DNA from: Haplosporangium gracile
Lineage: Eukaryota > Mortierellomycota > Mortierellomycetes > Mortierellales > Mortierellaceae
Direction of reading: 5' to 3'
Assembly: GCA_015499985.1 (NCBI GenBank)
Contig: JAAAUF010000049.1
Span: forward strand, 20,725-84,724
DNA: 64,000 bases
Under the pieces are notes generated by a model, which saw nothing but the letters and a program-made list of their open reading frames with translations, was not told the DNA's origin and did no database searches. This document shows, one piece after another, positions 1 through 12,137 of this stretch. The translations under genes and the position numbers were made by a program. Numbering within the stretch: position 1 is the stretch's first letter; each line of letters starts with the position of its first letter.

Positions 1-4
1 AAAT

Positions 5-1673
5 ATGTTATCTTTTCCTCAACCAACAAAACTGGATACAGTGGCGATCCACCCATTGGCACCCTCTCAGACTCAACTCTACTCGAGTACAGCAACAATA
101 ACAACAGCAGCTATCTCGGAGGAAGAATTGACGAGTAGGCCCTCGACCACAGATACGCTGGGAAACAATCGCCCGTCCCTTGAGAGCCATGGAGCATCAA
201 CTGTCGTCGTACATTCAATCCGCGGCGATGATGCCATAACACGCCATCAAATATACCCCATCGGACCTGAACAAAATCAACCATCACCATTACAACAGCA
301 ACAACAACGTCGACCTCTACTACTTCAACAACAACAGCTACAGCAAGGAGACCAGCTTCCTCATGGTCAGCCATCCAGTCCTCCCCCTCACATGACCCAG
401 ACCACTCGTTCCAGGACACGCACATTGTCCAGGGTCTCGGTCGACTACTCGGTTCCCTCGTTTCGACTCAGCAAGACCGACGTCAGTATGTGCGTCGACC
501 AGTCCGAGGCCGTCTGCGAGATCCATGATCATCATGGAACGACAGCCATCGCCGAGGAAGAGGCGGCGCTGGAATATTCGGCTGCTCTTACTGCCGCGAA
601 GCACGCAACCCTGTTATCTCAGCGGAGGGCGAGCGATACCGAGGCCACAGCGGGAACCGGAACAGCATCAGGAGGAGAAAGCGGCGCAGGGGTCGGAACT
701 GGATCTGGAACTTGTTGTCTTCGCAGGCCATCGTCATGCCTCTGTCTCTCTCCCATACGCCCCCACCACATACATAACGTCATGATGGCTAGTAGTAATA
801 ATATAACTGACGCAAGCCGACAAAGTGGTAGCCACAGTGATGGAGAGAGAGATGACGCTGGTGAGGATGACTACCACGAGGATGAGGAAGAGAGTGATAA
901 TTTCTGTTCCGGGGTCTGTTTGCCTCGCTCGCAGTTCTTCCAAACGAGTGTCATTTGCAGCAACACCATGGCCAGAGATGCTCTTGGTAAGTAACCACGG
1001 GTAGAGTGGAAGCACTTTCTTTTCCTCTCAATGTTGTTGTTTATTTCTTTTCTTCCCTCTCAAACCTTTTTTTTTTGTTTCCATATCCCCCCTTCTTTCC
1101 TTCCTCCCTTCTTTCCCCACACACACTAAAACATGGCTCACTCCTGTTCTTCCACCCCTAAATGAGCAGCGAATGAGCGGACATTTCTGGCATGGCTGAA
1201 CTTGAGTGTGGCACTCTGCCTGGTCTCATTCACCTTCATCTCAAGATCACTATCGCTCGACAGTGTGAGAGAGGAGGTTGGTCAAGGAAAGGATATGGTC
1301 CACAAGGACCAACTCTCCAAGGCTGTCGGATACGTCTGTTTCGTTGTTGCCTTCTTCTCTGCCATCAATAGTCCGCTCAAGTACCTCAGGTAAGCAAAAA
1401 TTTGATTATTTGCACTTAGGGCTGCTTGGGCTGAATGTGAGAAAACGAGGACGCTTTGGCTCGTGAGCTGTTTTTTTGAGTTGTCCGTTATTGTGTCCAC
1501 TCATCCAACGTCTTTTCTCCTTCTTCCTCTTTTTCTTGAATAGAAACATTCGACGGATATCGACGCGGTACCCCTTCGCCCAGGCAGGAGCATGGACGTT
1601 TACTGTTGGAATGATCCTTGGAACACTCATCATGGTAGTTCTAGTCCTTGCTTACACCACCATGCCCGTATGA
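5..1673 (+). CDS. DUF202-domain membrane protein, 5' end possibly incomplete
   Basis: Three exons fit in phase: 5-986, 1170-1389 and 1544-1673 (443 codons). The last third holds the DUF202 signature ARDALANERTFLAWLNLS, which is rebuilt across the first splice junction, followed by three predicted membrane segments (around FLAWLNLSVALCLVSFTF, AVGYVCFVVAFFSAIN and the C-terminal GMILGTLIMVVLVLAYT). DUF202 is found alone in small bacterial and fungal membrane proteins and inside vacuolar transporter chaperone (VTC) subunits; no SPX or polyphosphate polymerase domain is visible here. The first 320 residues are low complexity: Gln and Ser runs, a Gly/Thr stretch and an acidic patch just before the domain. 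The first ATG lies 5 bases into the window, so the true start may be further upstream. The cellular membrane and the function are unknown. Confidence 0.82.
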
Positions 1674-1767
1674 AATCGGAAAGTAAAAAGGCAAAAACGC
1701 AAGTTGCATTGTTCATTTTTTTTAGAATTTATTTGAGTTGCTGGAATTGAAATTGGAAGGACCATTC

Positions 1768-2941
1768 TTAAGCCATGATCAATCCAAAGGCAGCAGCAAC
1801 AACAGCGGTGGCAGCCATGGCGATGTTGTTGGAAGAAGCACCGCTGGTGGTGGTACCCTTGTTGCCAGCAGCAAGCTTGGCATCGGGAGTAGTAGCACCA
1901 GTGGAAGCAGGAGCAGGGGCAATAATCGAGGAAGAACCAGCAGCAGGGGCTCCAGAGGTGGTGGCAGCGGGAGCGGCAGGGCCGGTGGTGACACCGGCGG
2001 GGAGAGTGCCATTGACACACTTGAGGGACAGGGGCAAGGGTCCATCAGCGCGAGGGCCAGAGTAGTCCCACTGAGCACCGTAGATGCGCTTGACTCCGTA
2101 AGTCGAGTGGCTGACGTCGCAGTCGGCCTTCTCTTTGCAGCAGCGCATGCCGTAGACACCGATCTCGGGCTCAATCACGTTCACAAAGTGGTTGAAGCCA
2201 GCGCAGGTGGCACCAACAGGGGCCTTGATATCGTACTGTCCACCGCTGTTATGTAAAAAAAAGGAGAGAGAGAGTGGGTGAGTTTGTTAGAATGGCTGTG
2301 TTATTTTTCACTGCGAACCTTTCTGAAAGGCTCAACTTACGTATCGCAGGGGTTCAGGCTGTAAGCAGCAGGGTCGATTTGTCCCTATAGATGAGAATGG
2401 CAAGGAACAGGCATTTGTTAAAAAAGGGTGATTGATTGAGGTTGATCGAGATTCATTTGAGGATTGTATGACCAAAGGGGCGGGATGGGAAGAAGAGAGC
2501 TCTCTTGTTTTGTGTTTCCAAGATAACGAAAATTTTATCTATTCAAACAACAAACAAAGCAACCGTAACCAACAGCAACACCCCCAACGCTCTCCTTCTC
2601 TCATTGTCACCCTCTGTAGCAGCAACAACAGTCGTCTGCATTTTTGTATCCTCTCTCATTCCACTTACGGTGATCTGAACCCAACCGGGACCAGTAGCCC
2701 AGTGCGAGGAGAGGACAAAGCCAGGAGGGAAGAGCTTGGCACCGGGGGCACGAGAGTTGGGCTTGTTGCAGAAAGCAATGGCCCTGTCCTCGTTCTCGGC
2801 AATGTCTCCTCCAACCATGGGAGGGAGGAAGAAGCAGTAGTTGTCGCCAGCATCAACAGAGGCGATCTGACCGTTGATCTGGGCCTGGGCACCCAAGGCG
2901 AGGACGGCGGCCGAGGCAGCAAAAATGGTAGTGGCACGCAT
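1768..2941 (-). CDS. Secreted, probably GPI-anchored protein of unknown function
   Basis: Exons 2941-2669, 2384-2341 and 2245-1768 join in phase to give 264 residues. The N-terminus MRATTIFAASAAVLALGAQA is a clear signal peptide, so I take this ATG instead of in-frame ones upstream. The mature part has paired and spaced cysteines (a Cys-Cys near the middle, others at NPCDT, GATCAG and KADCD). It is followed by an Ala/Thr/Ser/Pro-rich linker and a hydrophobic C-terminal tail (AMAATAVVAAAFGLIMA) with no charged end. This is the layout of a GPI-anchored cell-wall or plasma-membrane protein. I do not recognise the cysteine domain. A TATA-like element (attatataac) lies at 3161-3170 on the upstream side. 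Confidence 0.78.
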
Positions 2942-5588
2942 TACTGTAATTATGTGAATGTGTGTGTTATGAGATTGAGGTCGTGTCGAAAGGAGTCTCG
3001 TAAAAGAGTGGAGTATGTAGTGGAGAGTAGGGGAGAGGAAGGAAGCGGAGGTGTTAAGGTGAGGGCTAGAGGGTGTAGTGTGTTGGGCCACAAAGTGGGT
3101 GGGCTTGGAGTGAGGTGCAAAAGAGGAACAAGGAAACAAAAAAAATGGGAAGTGCCGAGGATTATATAACAAAACCCAAAGTCGTTACCAGGGGGTTTTT
3201 TTCCCCGGTCGAATGATATGATTCTCTGAACTGGTTGGCCCTTGAACATGAACTGGGTCTGAGGCGATAGAGGATATGGCTTTCGAGGTTTGTGAATAGA
3301 AAACTCTATCAGGCGTTTTTGCTCTCAACTCAGGCATTAAAAAAAGAACTCAGACAAGAGATTTAGAAAGGGACCAACTGGGCATGCAGAATAGGTATGT
3401 GCCTTTTCCCGAAGTAGGTGTAGAGGTGGACACCAAAAAGAGATGAATAACAATGTGAGCATCCAGTTGGTGCCTGAAAGAGGAAGGAGAGGGGAGATGA
3501 TTTTGGCGGCTATTTTTCTTTCACCAGGGAAAAAATAATAATGAACGACCTGATTAGTGGCTACAAAGTATTACCCGGAAAGCCAACTCTCTTCAATGCA
3601 ACCTTCGCTAGCCTGTATATCTCTCATTGCTTGCTCTTATTTTTAGCCCCTCTCTTATGCTTATAACCTCAAAGTGGTAGCTCGCTTTTTACTTTGTTCA
3701 CAATTGTTTCCCTCTTTGGCCTTTCTATGCCGATCAAGCTGTGAATGTGACCAGAAAGTGGCAATTGTATTTACGTAGCTGAACGTCCACATGTAGTGTC
3801 AGTCTAGGAAAGATACAGTACTTTATCAGGTAGCAGTACTATTTTTGCTCCGCAAATGCATGAATACTCCTTTACATGGTACCTGTGCCCGATCAAGTGT
3901 TGTTCTTATTCATATATGTATGGAAAAAGCGACAAGGTGAACCGGTCGGTGTTTGTATGAAGTGTAAGCTTGCTCTTCGTTATGTATTTTTTTAAAACAA
4001 GTGGACGACATTCCTACCTGCGCATCCAGGGCCATTCAGACAAAGATAGCCCAGCAGCCATTTCAATCGAACAAAAAAAGAGAAAAAAAGAGAGCGAAAC
4101 GGAAGCGCTCTTTGGTTAATTACATACGAAACTTTTTTTTTTTCTTTTTTTTCTTGAGAGCCAGAGGTTTGAAAACCCCTTTTTGCACGAATAACAGAGC
4201 AGGAATGGGATACATGTCGCTTGGACTGGATAGGGGGAGAGCACATCATTCGGCTTTATTATTCAGACACCCTAAGAGCTCATAAAGGTATCTCTGGTAC
4301 TGTGGATGATGGTCGTCTACATATGAGTAGATGGCATGGGCAATAGGATGTTATATGATACTCCATGCAGACACTAAACCCAAAAACCCAAATGTAATGT
4401 CTGTCCGATCCGAACACTTATTTGGTACAACAAAAGGAGGGTCTAAGTTTCTGTAGCGTCTAAGTTTCTATAGCGTCTATTTTTCGCTTTTTTGCCCCTC
4501 CTCCCACAACACACAACGCTGCTCTCAGATATGTTTACACATCCCCACCCCTGGATTGTCCTTGTCAGCTAGGCCGACCCTGATTTAAAGCGTGAATGGG
4601 CGCACAGATGACGACGATGCTACTGAAGATTCTGACCCCAATGCCTAGGGCATTTTGGCGTCCTCTGATGCCATGTAAAGTAAATGGATGAGCTACAATT
4701 TCAATGAAACGCATTCAAGAAGACGTAACAGCGCAAATTCAAGTGTGTAGGATTGGCGGGAACGTTCGTCCATGATGATTTGTTTCTCTCCACATATACC
4801 CATACACATCATATGTCCGCAGAACGTACAGTAGCACAACAGTCAACAAACAACGGAGAACGACAACCTAACGAGTCAAATACATAAATAAGAGTGAATT
4901 GTGTGCCTTTTAGAAGCGAAAGAATGTGAGAACACAACAAGTGCTTCCTCGAACACACCGTCCGTCTGTAGGTCAATGTGTTCAATGCTTTCTCTTCTCC
5001 CTTCTCTTAGTCCTTCTTCCTCTCCTTTATTTTTTGTTCTCTCTCTGTCTCTACTCTTTTGGAGATGTCGTTCGTGGTGAAACTATTCAAGGGATCGATA
5101 GCAAACGAAAAAAAAGGGAAGGGGAGAGAGAAAGACGAGGAAAGGAGGTCGGACAACACAATTGGCATCCACTTCACTCACCCATTCAATCATTCACTCA
5201 ATCAAACAGCTCAAGGGTTTTCTCACAAAAACATACCATTACAAACGAAAGCAATCATATACGCACCCTCGATGGTGTGTTGGTGCATCCTATTCCATCC
5301 TTACTCTTCCTCCTCTTCTCGCTTTCTATCCCTTGTTTTCATTCTTCCTTTTTATCTCCTCTTTGCAATCCACATCCTTCCCGCCTTTCCTGCACTACCT
5401 CCACCCGCAACACCTCATCACCACCACCACCACTACTAGCACACATCAACAGCAGCTTTTGCGCTCATATTTCCCTGTCTTGATTACCCTTTGTGCTGTA
5501 AAATTATATCAAAACAAAAAGGTCTAGAAGCTTTGTCTTCTCCATTAGAAACTTTAATCACTGTCATATTTCATTTCTACATCACCCC
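2942..5588. other. Intergenic region between divergent genes
   Basis: This 2.6 kb stretch has no convincing gene on either strand. It contains the upstream region of the secreted-protein gene, several A and T homopolymer runs (for example around 4070-4155), a short tandem duplication at 4441-4474, and a long C/T-rich tract at roughly 4980-5480 that is likely the 5' UTR or promoter of the coiled-coil gene starting at 5589. The open frames here are low complexity (Ser/Leu/Phe/His runs) and follow the pyrimidine bias. Confidence 0.6.
4441..4474. repeat. 17-bp direct tandem repeat
   Basis: Two adjacent copies of gtctaagtttctRtagc (one G/A difference), followed by the first six bases of a third copy (gtctat). 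It lies in an otherwise empty intergenic region. No function is evident. Confidence 0.8.
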
Positions 5589-8500
5589 ATGGCACCCAAA
5601 TCTATCACATCCAATAGCAATAATCCTCCTCCTTCCTCCTCAGATAACAGCAGCAACAACAACAACACCATCACCACTACTACCATCATCACCTCCGCCG
5701 ACGCCAGCAATAGTAGCAGTGGCGCAAGCAGCTTCCATAGCCGACATGGCTCGACAATCTCGATTCTCTCCGTCCCACTGCTGGACCCCTTCTATCGAGA
5801 CTTGGTCGCGCTTAAGACGGACCATACGGCGCTGTATGCAGAACTGAAGCGCACCCAGCAGACGCTCCAGCTGTCATACCAGGACCTGATGATGGCCCAG
5901 GAGCGGTCTAAGCGGGCCGAGACTGACTCGAGGCGACTCAAGGCTCAAATAGAGACCATTTTGTAAGGCAAAAGAGTCTTTTTTTTTTTTCCAATTTGTT
6001 TGTTAGACGTATTTGTTTGCTTTGTGGACGCTTTGGTTAACAACCATATTTTCTGTCTGATTTTCTGTGCTCGCATGCGTGTCAACGCATACGCACACTC
6101 ATATCTCTGTAACACATACATACACAGCAAGAAGCATGTCGATCATCACCCAGAACGAGAAGCACTTGTTCAACAACTGGCAGAAATGCAAACAAGACTC
6201 AACATCGAACTAGGTGCCCGTCGAGTCCTCGAGCAAGAACACAGTCTTCTCCAACACGAACTGATCCGCCATCGCCTCAACAACACCAACGTCAAACCTC
6301 TTTCTTTATCTTCAACAGCGAACGCTACTGCTGCTGTTGCTACTGCTCAATCCAATCCTTCATCACCTTCACCGGTGGGTTCAATTCGATCGGCGACTTT
6401 TGCGTTATTTTCGGGAGGCGGCAGTCGGAAGAGCGCCAAGAGTAACATCATCAATGCCGGCACCGAAACTGGGACTGGGGCCGGCAGCAGCAACAGCAGC
6501 AGCAGCGGAAACTATTATAACAATGATAGGACGTCTTCTATCAGGAGCGTGCGCACGACGGATGAGATTCAGTTCATGCAGGAGTCTTCTCCCGCACCTT
6601 CTCTCCGTTCAAATCACTACAACCTCTTGTCTGCTCCTTCTACCCCACGAACTACCTCCACGCCTCCCCAACCCCCAACAACACCAGCACAGCAGCAATA
6701 CGGAGGCGGAGTTACCGTCATTCAAGACCTGGACCATGAGAATCTGGCAGCCATCCAGTCTCACCTACCTTCCTTAGAACAACTCGAGGGTCAAAGGCTG
6801 TTCTATGACAAGCTGGCCGAGGAGAATGTTGCCATGAGGATGGAAATTCAGGACCTGCGGTACCGCAACAAAGCCGAGAAAGACTCTGTACGTTTTCTAC
6901 CTGAAAGAAACGAGATTTACTCTATGCAAGTTCTTATCCTTTTGTTTACTAAACACATGTCAATGCATTCCGTTCCTATTAGATCAAAGGTTATATGTCA
7001 TTGTTCGAAAGCCTGCAAAAGAAACAATCAAACGCTCTGGCGGTCGCACAAGCCGAAATCAACCTCCTCCGCTCAACAATCCAAGAACACACCCTTCGTC
7101 TCGAATCCCGCGAAGCCCTCATCCAAACCTTTGCCGCCACCGTCAATTCTCAAGCTATCGAACTCGAGATCTTGACAAAAGATGCCTCGCGTGAACGAAC
7201 CGCGCGTGCGAAAATTGAACAGGAAATGGCTTCTTTGTTAGAAGCAAGTCTGTTGATGCTGGAACGACTTTTCGCAAACGTGGATCAGACGGTTCGGTCG
7301 GGACTTGTGAGGGTTTTGGATCCGATTCGACAGACGATTCATCATTTGGAGATCCCGAGTATTCTTCAGGAATGGGATTTGTGTGAGCAAGGGGTGCAGA
7401 GGGTTGTTAATGACTTGGCTAGGAGTTTGGTTTATCAACAGGAAGTACAGGAGAGAGGGCTTGAAGGAGGAGATGGAGGCGGAGGTGGTGCGGGGCCGTC
7501 GTCAAGTGGAAGCGCGGGGTCGTCCCTCGTGCAAGTCAGTAATAACACGAGCAGCAGCAGCAGTACTTTTAACGGCAACAACAACAACGGCAGCAATGGT
7601 ACTCGAAACCCTCGCAACAGTATCAGTTCAGCCCACTCAGCCATGACAACTTATAGCACCAACAGTATTGGCAACAACATCAACGGCAGGAATCACTACC
7701 AGGAGTACCCCGAAGAATCGATGTTGATCCTGAACAATAATTTCAGTCAACAGGTCTTTGTCTGGCGCAAGTTCATTGCAGACACGTTCTTGGAGGAGTG
7801 TGTCAAGGGTGTTGAGGACCTGGCCCAGGAGAGACGGGAGCTGCAGACTAGGATTGTTGAGCTGACTCGCGTTATTGTTGAGCAGGATGAGGCTCTTCGA
7901 CTGAAGGAGATGTCTGCTTCTCGTGAAGAGGGTGAGGTGGAGCAGGAGAAGAAAGAGGAAGCTGCGGAGGACACTGTCGGGGACAAGGAGAAGAAATCCA
8001 TCGCAGAGAAGGAGAAGGAGGAAGTAGTGGACGACAAGCAGAAGGAGAACATCACTGTAGACGGCAAGGAGGACGACGACGCAAGCGGTGTGGCTAACGA
8101 CCTCCCCGCCCCAGAAACCAATCTCTTACTAGATACACCACCCAAGGACAGTTTGGAAGATACAGAGGAGCCGTCGTCCGCAGGAGGAGGCAGAGTGGGT
8201 CAGGAGAACCACTCCAAGGACCAGCAGGAATCACCACTCCCACTCAATGCTATTGACCACCAAAACAGGGCGAGCAGCAGTACTGCAGCAGCAGCAGAGG
8301 GGGAGGATAGTCGAGAGAGGACAAGACGGTTGGAGTCGGTCCTACAAAAGGTCCTGGAGTGGAGTGGCGATTGCCTTGAGCCTTCTAAAGAGAAAAGCGC
8401 AGGTGCATCATTGTCAATCACAACAGTGAATGAGTTCGACAAATCAGGAGCTTCAGAGACGGCAGCAGGAAAGGGAGTGGAAGACGTTGATATCTTGTCT

Positions 8501-9397
8501 CTGGGCATATCTGAGGTGCCAATGACAGTCATGGGAGCAGAAGTGGGCCTAATCGAGGATGCTTCGTCGTTGTCGACCACAATGAGCAACTCGGTTTTGA
8601 GTGTCACCCTGACCAACAGCGACGTTTCTGGACCCAAGAAGAACGACCTTGAGACCCTTCTTCAATTAATCCGTCAAGAGTTAACAGGAACCAAAATCGT
8701 ACCTGCAGAAGCTGGTGCACTGGATGACAACGCAGTCTACGCGTCGCCAACCCCGACTACGGCGCCTCTTCTGGCCATAGAAGCCGAGGAAGTTGTGATT
8801 GACGCTGGGAATCAGAAAAAGTCAACAGATATGGAATTGCCACATGCTGAGCTACCGACCACAGTATCTACACCCGCGACGGCAACAACAACATTGACCA
8901 TCATCACTACCGACACGTCTGCCACCGACACTCCTTGCACTGCCAACAGCAAAACCGGCCATACAAGGACACAATCGCGTCCTGAGGGCATCTCGACGTC
9001 ATCTCTAGCACTGGCGCGCCGCACTTCCTCCTCCTCTACAGCGTCAACGCCCACAACATCTCTAGCCTCCGCATCCTCAATATCATCAGCCTCCAGCAGC
9101 AGCAGTTACCTCTTCTCCTCAACCAAGCTTGGCAGCCTATCCACACCATCATCCCCAGGTTTGGGTGGTATCGGCGGCCCAGACGGTCAGACTCACCTCG
9201 ATGTCGAAGCTCTTTGTCGCGACTTGGCCTTCCGCTCCTTCCCCACTCAGCACCAATGGTCCAAGAAATTCAAGAAGCAGTCGCCCACCTGGTATTCTTC
9301 TTCTACTTCTTCCTTCTTTACAGGAGCATCAGATCTTCCGCCACGACCACTTTTGCTCTCTTCCTCCTCTACTTCTCAGCATTGGCACAATAAATAA
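5589..9397 (+). CDS. Large coiled-coil protein of unknown function
   Basis: Three exons, 5589-5962, 6128-6887 and 6983-9397, join in phase to give 1182 residues. An Asn/Ser/Thr-rich N-terminus precedes a coiled coil at about residues 70-180 (heptads around ALKTDHTALYAELKRTQQ and REALVQQLAEMQTRL). A Ser/Gly/Asn linker follows. A second helical block at about 340-540 (LEQLEGQRLFYDKLAEEN through KIEQEMASLLEASLLMLER) includes a compact, apparently folded segment around DPIRQTIHHLEIPSILQEW. After another Asn-rich gap comes a third helix, WRKFIADTFLEECVKGVEDL, then a long disordered Glu/Lys, Ser and Thr-rich tail. I considered a Sec2-type Rab exchange factor because of the paired coils, but the Sec2 core motif is not visible. 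The role is unknown; a scaffold or trafficking protein would be a guess. Confidence 0.75.
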
Positions 9398-9526
9398 GAT
9401 GAGAAGACGATGATGAATATATTTTTTTTTCTGTGCCAAGCAAGCAGGCGCGAATTTCATGATTTATTAAAAATCAGGAGCAAATTTTGTGGACAAAAAG
9501 TGGGGGGAAAGATTGCACACACACGC

Positions 9527-11056
9527 TTAGTTCTTGATGTTCTCGATCATGAGAGCTACATATAGTAAATGAAAAAAAGAGAAAACACGGTCGTTAATCA
9601 TCATGATGCTTCTTCCCATGTAAGAGTATTGGCATTTGAACACGAAGAAGGAAATAAAACAGGAAACTTACTAGGGGGGAGAGACTGCTTGAGCTTCTCG
9701 GCCTTGGCGGCATCGTTGATAACGAGAGTGTACAAGTAGCGGGAGCAACGGACCTTGAACTTGATCTGGCTGCCGTTCTTCTTGATGCGGCCGGCTATTA
9801 GGTTGATAAGACAAGAAATGGAACATGATTGGTAAGTACTTCAATGCTCCTTCTTTTCGATGTCTTCCTGAATGTCGTTGTATAAACGGCGCTGAGATAT
9901 TCCTGAGCGAGTCGCCTGTGTTTGGCAGTTGCATAGAGTTCAAGGCTCGTATTGGCTCCCACTGTAAAAATATCCTTGTTGCGTGTCGTTAATGAGTACC
10001 GGTCGTTCGTATCAAAGGCTCGCGTTGTTCTTGTTGAGTTGCTGCTTTTTCCGTCGATTCGAACACGCTCTGCTGCCTCAGGTCCTTTGCCAAAGCTAGC
10101 GATCCCGATTGAATTGGTGAAGACAAAAGAGAGGCACGAGTCGCGTTTGACGACATTCGGTGTACGCTCCACTGCGGTAAGGTATGACCTGCACGCGCCT
10201 CAGGACGTCCACCACGACCCATACGTCTTTGATGTTTTGTGCTGACAACTCTATTAACAACTCTTGCGTCCTTTCCCAAGAATGATAGTCCTGTTGGTTG
10301 AGAGGTGGGACTGACTGTCGAGTGTTGTAGAAGTATCCTGCTTGTGGACGATCGGCAGAGTTGTCTGATGACCAGTGAAGAAATACATACACTTGGCGTC
10401 CTTTCTGCGGGCAATCTCGAGGAACTGCTTGATGTCTTGAACTTGCTTAGGCTGTTATTGAGAGAAAAACAAAAAACGAACAAAGAGATATCGATTAATG
10501 GCTGGCTATTGATCAAGATCTCTGTTTTGTCCAAGAAAAAGAGGAGGGGGAAAGGGCTCTTGATCAAAGTTCCGCCATGAGATGGTGTTGCTGCGTCCGA
10601 TCGTTCTTTCCCCCTTCCACCTTGCACACTCCTTGTTGGGTTGGTTTCGCCATAGTAGTTTGTCGTTCGATGTGATGTAGTGTCTCTTTAAAAGACGAAG
10701 ACGAAGATGGGAAAGCTCCTGAACACCCTTATTGCATTCGTCCTGTACTGTCGAGGCCATCGGCAAGAAGAAAAAAAAGATCAAAGTGCCGTCATGGTGC
10801 TGGGTTCTCTTCCTTTTGGATTGTGTGATCGCCTTGATCGCCTTGTGGCCAGGTATGCGTTGAAAAGTGCGGAAAAGTCAAGTGCCGATGATGATGGCGA
10901 AAGTGGGTTTATTTCGTTCCTGATAAGTTGTCGATGATGTTGGCGTGCAGTGTGCGGTTCCGATGTTGTGTTTGTGGGTCGTATGGTGACCGATGGATCG
11001 ATCGATGGATGGCGTTCCCCATCCAAAAACGCAGATTCTGAGCCGCGCTGTACCAT
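9527..11056 (-). CDS. RPL38: 60S ribosomal protein eL38
   Basis: A component of the large cytosolic ribosomal subunit. Coding exons are 10451-10391, 9794-9672 and 9555-9527, giving [20 protein letters not shown], then [20 protein letters not shown], then [10 protein letters not shown] and a short divergent end (TLMIENIKN). About 71 residues, against 70 in human. The start codon must sit in a separate exon, because the base triplets before the Pro codon include a stop and the exon opens directly after an acceptor (aacag). The only ATG followed by GT within 600 nt upstream is at 11056-11054 (ATG then gtacag), which I use; the donor is weak, so this exon is tentative. Two introns of about 600 nt are far longer than the usual 50-150 nt here. 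Confidence 0.88.
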
Positions 11057-11297
11057 GGCTGATAAAGGTTAATCAAAAGAGGGAGCTTCCCGCCTCACAC
11101 AAATCCTCACCTCAAAAAGGACTCAAAATTTAATTATCTGTCACATGATCAAAAGCGCCGCTAATTTTTGCTTGATTTTTATTTTTTTGTTATTTAAAAA
11201 AGCCAAAACTGTGGACGATAAAGGCGTGAGAGTAGAAGGAAAAAAAAAATGACGATAGAAAGCAAGAAGAAAAAGAAGAGCCTTTAACTGTCGCTGA

Positions 11298-12104
11298 TTA
11301 CACGCTATTGCGTTGGATAAACAGGAAGAACTGTTGTGTTTCCATCTTGCCACCTGGTCCTCCTCCCTGGAAGAGGCCTCCGACCTGAGCACTGATCCAA
11401 ATGTCAACTGTTGTCAAGCCAGGAGCCAAAGGAATAGTATAGACATGATGTCCAATTGAAGGGTGGGACGGAAGTGCTACCAATCCAGTTGGCATCAATT
11501 TCCGTCCGTTCTGGAACACCGACATCCCGATCTGCTGCTGAATGGGTGCAAGCTGTGCGGCCAACAATGGGATAAGCGTCACCGATACAGCATCCTTGTG
11601 AATAGAGATGCTATGCGCGTATGTTTCGCATCCAAGGTTCATTCCAAATGATTTGTTCTCTGTATCCACCTTGATCGATTGAATCATGGCATGTCCTGTA
11701 GTTTGAAAGCAAAGAAAAAGTCGTTAGCAATTACTTCGAAATAAAAAAATCACAAGCAATCATCTAACACTGTGATTGCATTACCTTTTCTGGGACCGAC
11801 ATTGGCATCGTAAACTGTGGAAATGTCGGCGGGAGTAAAATTTTGAGGCGTGCCCGCTGGGAGCACCATACCGGTCCTCGAGTCGATAGTGGATCCAGGA
11901 ATACCTACCTGCAGGCTTCCTGGAGATCCAGGAGAGCTCATCGACTGTGATCCTGTTGGGCTTTGAGGGAGAATAGGCGGCTGTGGGTGTGGAAGTTGAG
12001 GTGGCATCTGAGGAGGTTGCATCTGGGGCGGCTGCATTTGTGGAGGCTGCATTGGCTGAGATTGCATCTGCTGGTATTGCAATGCTTGTTGTTGTTGGAA
12101 CAAG

Positions 12105-12137
<33 letters not shown>

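Noticed and set aside
1738..2256. Gly/Ser-rich open frame on the + strand
   Set aside because: Antisense shadow of the Ala/Thr/Pro-rich linker of the secreted GPI-type protein.
4926..5527. Several open + strand frames rich in Ser, Leu, Phe and His
   Set aside because: They follow the C/T bias of the leader before the coiled-coil gene and have no motif or consistent splice signals.
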